Shown: positions 60,865 through 64,000 of the stretch, in pieces
How positions within the stretch are numbered: the first letter of the stretch is position 1
Layout: every line of letters starts with the position of its first letter
Assembly (NCBI GenBank): GCA_027563935.2
Contig: CM050454.1
Location: forward strand, 21,759,501-21,823,500
Length of the DNA stretch: 64,000 nucleotides
Source: Costus lasius
Lineage: Eukaryota > Streptophyta > Magnoliopsida > Zingiberales > Costaceae
Reading direction: 5' to 3'
The notes under the pieces: generated by a model
Told to the model about the DNA's origin: nothing
Databases searched by the model: none
The model's input: the letters and a program-made list of their open reading frames with translations, nothing else
Program-made: the position numbers and the translations under genes

Positions 60865-61423
60865 CACGGCCTGGCCGTGCTTGCCGTCACGGCCATGTTC
60901 AGTCACGGTCGTGTTCAGTGTCTGGATTTTCTGTCGGGGGGAACACGGCTGGAGACATGGGCGTGCTGATGATCTGCGAACTTGTCACAGCCGTGTCCTC
61001 CGTCACGGCCTGGCCGTGTTGGGGTCGAGCGGATTTTACGGCAGTGCCGTGATGAACATCACGGGCCATAATTTGGGGTCCAAAATCCACAGAATGTTTG
61101 GACATGGCCGTGTTCCTAGTCATGGCCGGGCCATGTTGAAGTGGGCAGGCGATGCCAGATGGTGGACTGGTCACGGCCTGGCCGTGTTCCTCGTCATGGT
61201 CGTGATCGCTGAGGCCGAAGTCCGCTGAACTCGTCACGGCGGATATCATGGGCGTGTCACGGACCATGCTGGCGTTCGTGTTCTTCCTTGACCGTGTCAC
61301 GGCCGTGTCCACCGTTATGGCCTGGCCGTGTCGGGGTCAGCTGGGTCATGCGGAGTCAGCCACGGCTGGTGGAACGACCATTCTTCTCGTCACGGCTGTG
61401 TCTGCCAACACGGCCTGGCCGTG
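60865..61423. repeat. palindrome array in element D 5' LTR
   Basis: Near-perfect copies of CACGGCCTGGCCGTG at 60865, 61004, 61172 and 61409, with variants CATGGCCGGGCCATG at 61121 and ATGGCCTGGCCGTG at 61317. Shorter CACGGCCGTG palindromes lie between. The same array occurs in the 3' LTR (23664-24225). Confidence 0.85.
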
Positions 61424-61552
61424 TTCAGGGCAGCAGGAGGCTTCCTGAGCTGAAATTTGTGGGGCATCCTCCTCAGATCCTGGGAAGTCTCCCCAAGTGT
61501 CTCCTAGAGGTGTTGGGCCGTCCTCATGTGTGTCCATGACTCTGTCAATTGG

Positions 61553-61860
61553 GTTATGGTCTTACAAGGAAAAATGGTTGTAGGAACAGAAGGTCTCATA
61601 GGGCAAAGTCATAGAGGCACATGTGAAGGAGATGCTAGAACTATATAGGCACATGCTGTATTTGTTTTTCTTATTCTTCTTTCTAGTGTACCTTTCTTGC
61701 ATTTCTCATTTGGACCTTTTTTGGACACGGGGTTGTATGATGATAATTGTCCCTGAGTGCACCTCATTTCTTACTTTGTCAAGGTCCTTAGGTGGAAGAT
61801 CAATACGTAATATTTTATCAACTTGTATACTTAGTTGATTAGTTGCAGCTTCTATTTATT
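61553..61860 (+). pseudogene. transposon-borne ULP1-like gene, 3' part
   Basis: Continues the 12201-15955 gene after the element D insertion; the duplicated target ATTGG lies at 15951-15955 and 61548-61552. The segment around 61580-61660 reads VIEAHVKEMLELYRHML, which resembles the helix after the aspartate strand of transposon ULP1 proteases (VREMLELYPHYL-like). Stops occur on both sides. The end is not defined; it meets the C-terminal end of the oppositely oriented FAR1-type gene tail to tail. Confidence 0.45.
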
Positions 61861-63806
61861 CGAGGGTTTTTATAGAATGCATATTCTTTATTAAAATATA
61901 ATATTATTTTTGATATACTCGGCTATATACATATGTCAAACTCTCCTCTCCAAGATTATTGATGGTAGGTGGACTCATATTAGAACTATAACTTTATCTA
62001 CGATACTTTGTCCAGCTATGTACTATATACTAAGGTGGTAGTAAATTCACATTATTGGTAGACGGCACCTTTATACCATGAGTACATAAAATTCTATTGC
62101 ACTCAAATATTTTCCATGTGCAATTGACAGTCACAGAAGAAGATATGTACACTACAATCTTTTCTCTACCACTATTTAGAGAAGTTATCTTAAATGTCAT
62201 TCTAGGTTCAGCCCAAGTCATAAATGAAATAATGAAATCAATGCTTAATTGATACTACTATTCAAACTCTTTATACATAACTCTAGTGTAAATCCCAAAT
62301 GCTTCTTTCACTATATCTCAAAAAAATACCATTTGGTGTATTGTTTCTACACTTGAAATTTTCTTTTATTTTTTTTTCATAAAAGAATTTAAATGTTTCT
62401 CATACTGCTCTAAAAATAAAATAGAGACAATTTTTTCTTGAAGAATTATTTAAAGTGAGCATTCATACTCACTTTGTTGTGTTGTGCTCATATAAGTACA
62501 AAATATTTTTGTACGGTAGCATGCAGCCCACTTTATATGCAATTAAAAAAAATGATCATCCAAAGATGTTTCATAAGTTGGTAGTTGTTCAACATATCTT
62601 CCCATAGTATGTGAAAAATATCTATACTACACCGCTATATATATATAGTCTAAAATCCTAAAAAAATATAGAATTGTCATGAATCACATGACTTAGATGT
62701 ATTGCTGCATTATTGAAGAAATGCCATAAACAAAGATAGTGTGTTGTATTTGGCATAACAGTCTAAATGGCTTTGAATATTGCAGCTGAGTGATTCAAAA
62801 AAAAAATAGTAACAAGATGCCGATCAGACATTGCTTTCAAAAATGTATTAAATAACCAAACAAAAGAATCACCAGACTCATTATATAATAATATAGCATC
62901 AAATATAATTATTTACTTGTGGTGATTCACACTAACAATTGAATCAAATGGCATATCACACTCTTTTATTTGAAAAGTAGTATCAAAATAGATTATATCA
63001 CCAAAATAAGCGTAATCCATGATTAATCAACCACCAGCCTAAAAAAAATAGCAAGCTCTTTTGATCCATGAGCTTCAATAGCAAAAAAGAAAGGAGGATC
63101 TTTTGCTTGTCTCTCATTTAGGAAATTCAAAATACCCTTTTTTTTCTTACCATCCAAACTTTTTCTTTTTTGTTTTTGAATATAATTTGTATTAACATCT
63201 CTTATAAAATCAACTTCATTATTTTGTACCCCTGACTAAAAATAATTATAAATATGGTGAGTCTTGATACTGTACTTAGTCATTTGGTCTATAAGGGCAT
63301 GTTGGAAAGGTAAGATTTTTCTATGTGATCTCAGTATTGGGACCTTATTTAGACTAGTCATTGGATGATTATGGTCAATCAAAATCTTGGATATTGTTCA
63401 CACATCATCAATTAAAATTTTAAAGTGAATCCAGGCCATGCAGTTTGTTCTAATCTTATCTTATGGTTTCTTAGTCACATGACTTCTGTGTGCATGTTTC
63501 AACCATTGTTTGCTATAGACTAATGTATGATACTTCAAATTACCGTCTTTTTTATGCTTTAAGTATACATTTTTTATACTAAAATATAGTCTTTTGGCAT
63601 ACTTATTATAAAAATTATATGCTAAAACTTCACTATTTAAGACCATACCAATACTTGGAACCACATAGCCAGAACTAGTTTCCCCAACAACAGAATCTTT
63701 GAAATTATCAACATCCTTAAAAAAGTAACATATGAATTAACTTGTGTAAATATATAGTAAGAATAACAATAATTCTTACTGACTTTTCAATGTTGGGGTC
63801 GGTCAT
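61790..63806 (-). pseudogene. FAR1-type Mutator transposase
   Basis: Exon 1 (63806-63780) is nine codons (MTDPNIEKS), followed by a 64-bp intron (63779-63716, GTAAGA...TTAAG). Exon 2 continues in frame through SSGYVVPSIGM into the FAR1 DNA-binding domain: SEVLAYNFYNKYAKRLYFSI, then the DHNH-type turn and LRSHRKILPFQHALID. Next come blocks like the start of the MULE catalytic domain (NYIQKQKRKSLDGKKKGILN, then KDPPFFFAIE). Near 62110 VNCTWKIFECNRILCTHGIKV is a SWIM zinc finger (C..C...CxH), followed by a PPQYI-type segment. Stops and frameshifts break the middle and end. It would have bound transposon ends and catalysed transposition. FAR1/FHY3 host genes descend from such transposases, but position inside a repeat-armed element and the decay favour a transposon gene. 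Confidence 0.8.
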
Positions 63807-63834
63807 CTTTTGATGCCATTGAGGCCTATCACCG

Positions 63835-64000
63835 ATAAATTTTAGCCTATCAATAAAAAATTAATTGCTGTCAATGATAGAATAAGGGCTATCAACAAAA
63901 ATTTAAAGTCTATTGTCAACGATAAATAAGGTTTGTTAATGAAAATATAAAGTTTATTAATAAAAAAAATTAGGCCTATCGACGATAAAATAGGGTCTAT
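63835..64000 (+). repeat. right arm: degenerate 21-bp tandem repeats, cut by the window edge
   Basis: At least eight units such as CTGTCAATGATAGAATAAGG, CTATCAACAAAAATTTAAAG and CTATCGACGATAAAATAGGG, period about 21 bp. Orientation is opposite to the left arm at 11570-12176. It starts just upstream of the transposase start codon. Confidence 0.8.

Larger units (their letters stand above)
15956..61547 (-). mobile_element. element D: CRM-like Ty3/gypsy retrotransposon (nested, broken)
   Basis: The element reads on the minus strand. Its outer ends TGACGCAACGG (15956) and CTCTGTCA (61547) are flanked by the same five bases ATTGG (15951-15955 and 61548-61552), an exact target duplication. Order on the minus strand: 5' LTR (61547-59779), PBS, gag, protease, reverse transcriptase, RNase H, integrase, 3' LTR (24339-23577 plus 16017-15956). 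The integrase motifs (LPVPKSPWLDFSMDFVLGLPRT) and a pol frame running 44 nt into the 3' LTR suggest the CRM chromovirus lineage. Copia element E interrupts the 3' LTR and a PIF/Harbinger-like element interrupts gag. It is dead: frameshifts occur in gag and pol. Confidence 0.9.
59779..61547 (-). repeat. element D 5' LTR (1,769 bp)
   Basis: Runs from TAACGCAGCGG (TG to TA change at the very end) to CTCTGTCA. The first five bases inside the element (59774-59778) separate it from the primer-binding site. It contains a TATA box on the minus strand and a palindrome array at 60865-61423. Confidence 0.9.
11570..64000. mobile_element. Mutator-like / foldback-like transposon with 21-bp repeat arms (split by nested insertions; runs off the right edge)
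   Basis: Without the element D insertion this is about 6.8 kb or more: a left arm (11570-12176), a ULP1-like gene on the plus strand (12201-15955 joined to 61553-61860), a FAR1-type transposase gene on the minus strand (63806-61790) and a right arm (63835 to the edge). The two arms are arrays of the same degenerate 21-bp unit in opposite orientation, so the element could fold back. FAR1-type transposases and ULP1-like genes are both known from plant Mutator-like elements, and long modular inverted repeats define foldback transposons. No TSD could be read because the right end lies outside the window. Both genes are broken. Confidence 0.65.

Noticed and set aside
61790..63806. Host FAR1/FHY3 transcription factor gene
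   Set aside because: It has stops and frameshifts and sits between transposon repeat arms beside a ULP1-like gene, so a decayed transposase is more likely.

Overview
This window is nuclear DNA of a flowering plant. It holds one plant-type intron-containing esterase gene, a FAR1-type Mutator transposase, and LTR retrotransposons of recognisable plant lineages (Tekay-like and CRM-like chromoviruses, Athila-like elements, Ty1/copia). I cannot name the species from sequence alone. Almost everything except the esterase gene is transposable-element DNA. Most of it is explained as one deep nest of insertions, supported by target-site duplications (TSDs) that can be read directly.

Layout. 1-2373: degraded copia and hAT-Ac coding remnants and a complete PIF/Harbinger-like MITE. 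2374-4946: AT-rich intergenic DNA with an 81-nt poly(G) run. 4947-9906: a two-exon alpha/beta-hydrolase (At4g10955-like) gene, with a 62-nt first coding exon and a 3.9-kb intron carrying AT microsatellites and another MITE. 9907-11569: nothing recognised. 11570 to the right edge: a Mutator-like/foldback-like transposon. Its left arm (11570-12176) and right arm (63835-64000+) are arrays of the same degenerate 21-bp repeat in inverted orientation. They enclose a broken ULP1-protease-like gene (+ strand) and a broken FAR1-type transposase gene (- strand).

The transposon is split by nested insertions. CRM-like Ty3 element D (15956-61547, TSD ATTGG) sits in the ULP1 gene. In D's left LTR sits a truncated copia element E (16018-23576), itself carrying a copia LTR F (from 20103). 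In D's gag sits a PIF/Harbinger-like element (28429-59172, TSD TTA) that carries a C2H2 zinc-finger gene fragment. In that element sits Athila-like element B (29254-58816, TSD GGGGC/GGGGT). B is split by a young Tekay-like element A (33553-44078, TSD GTATC) in its protease and by a second Athila-like element C (48956-58169) in its 3' LTR.

B and C are not close in LTR sequence but have the same layout: gag-protease, then an Athila ORF-1-like gene, and no reverse transcriptase or integrase. They also share hairpins at matching positions. LTRs of B, C and D each carry spaced arrays of family-specific short palindromes. In B and C the same palindromes recur just upstream of the ORF-1 gene, suggesting a copied regulatory module. 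All retroelement and transposon genes here carry stops or frameshifts; only the esterase gene looks functional. All calls are by eye: positions of TSDs, LTR ends, splice sites and motifs were read from the sequence, whereas lineage names rest on remembered family features and were not searched.
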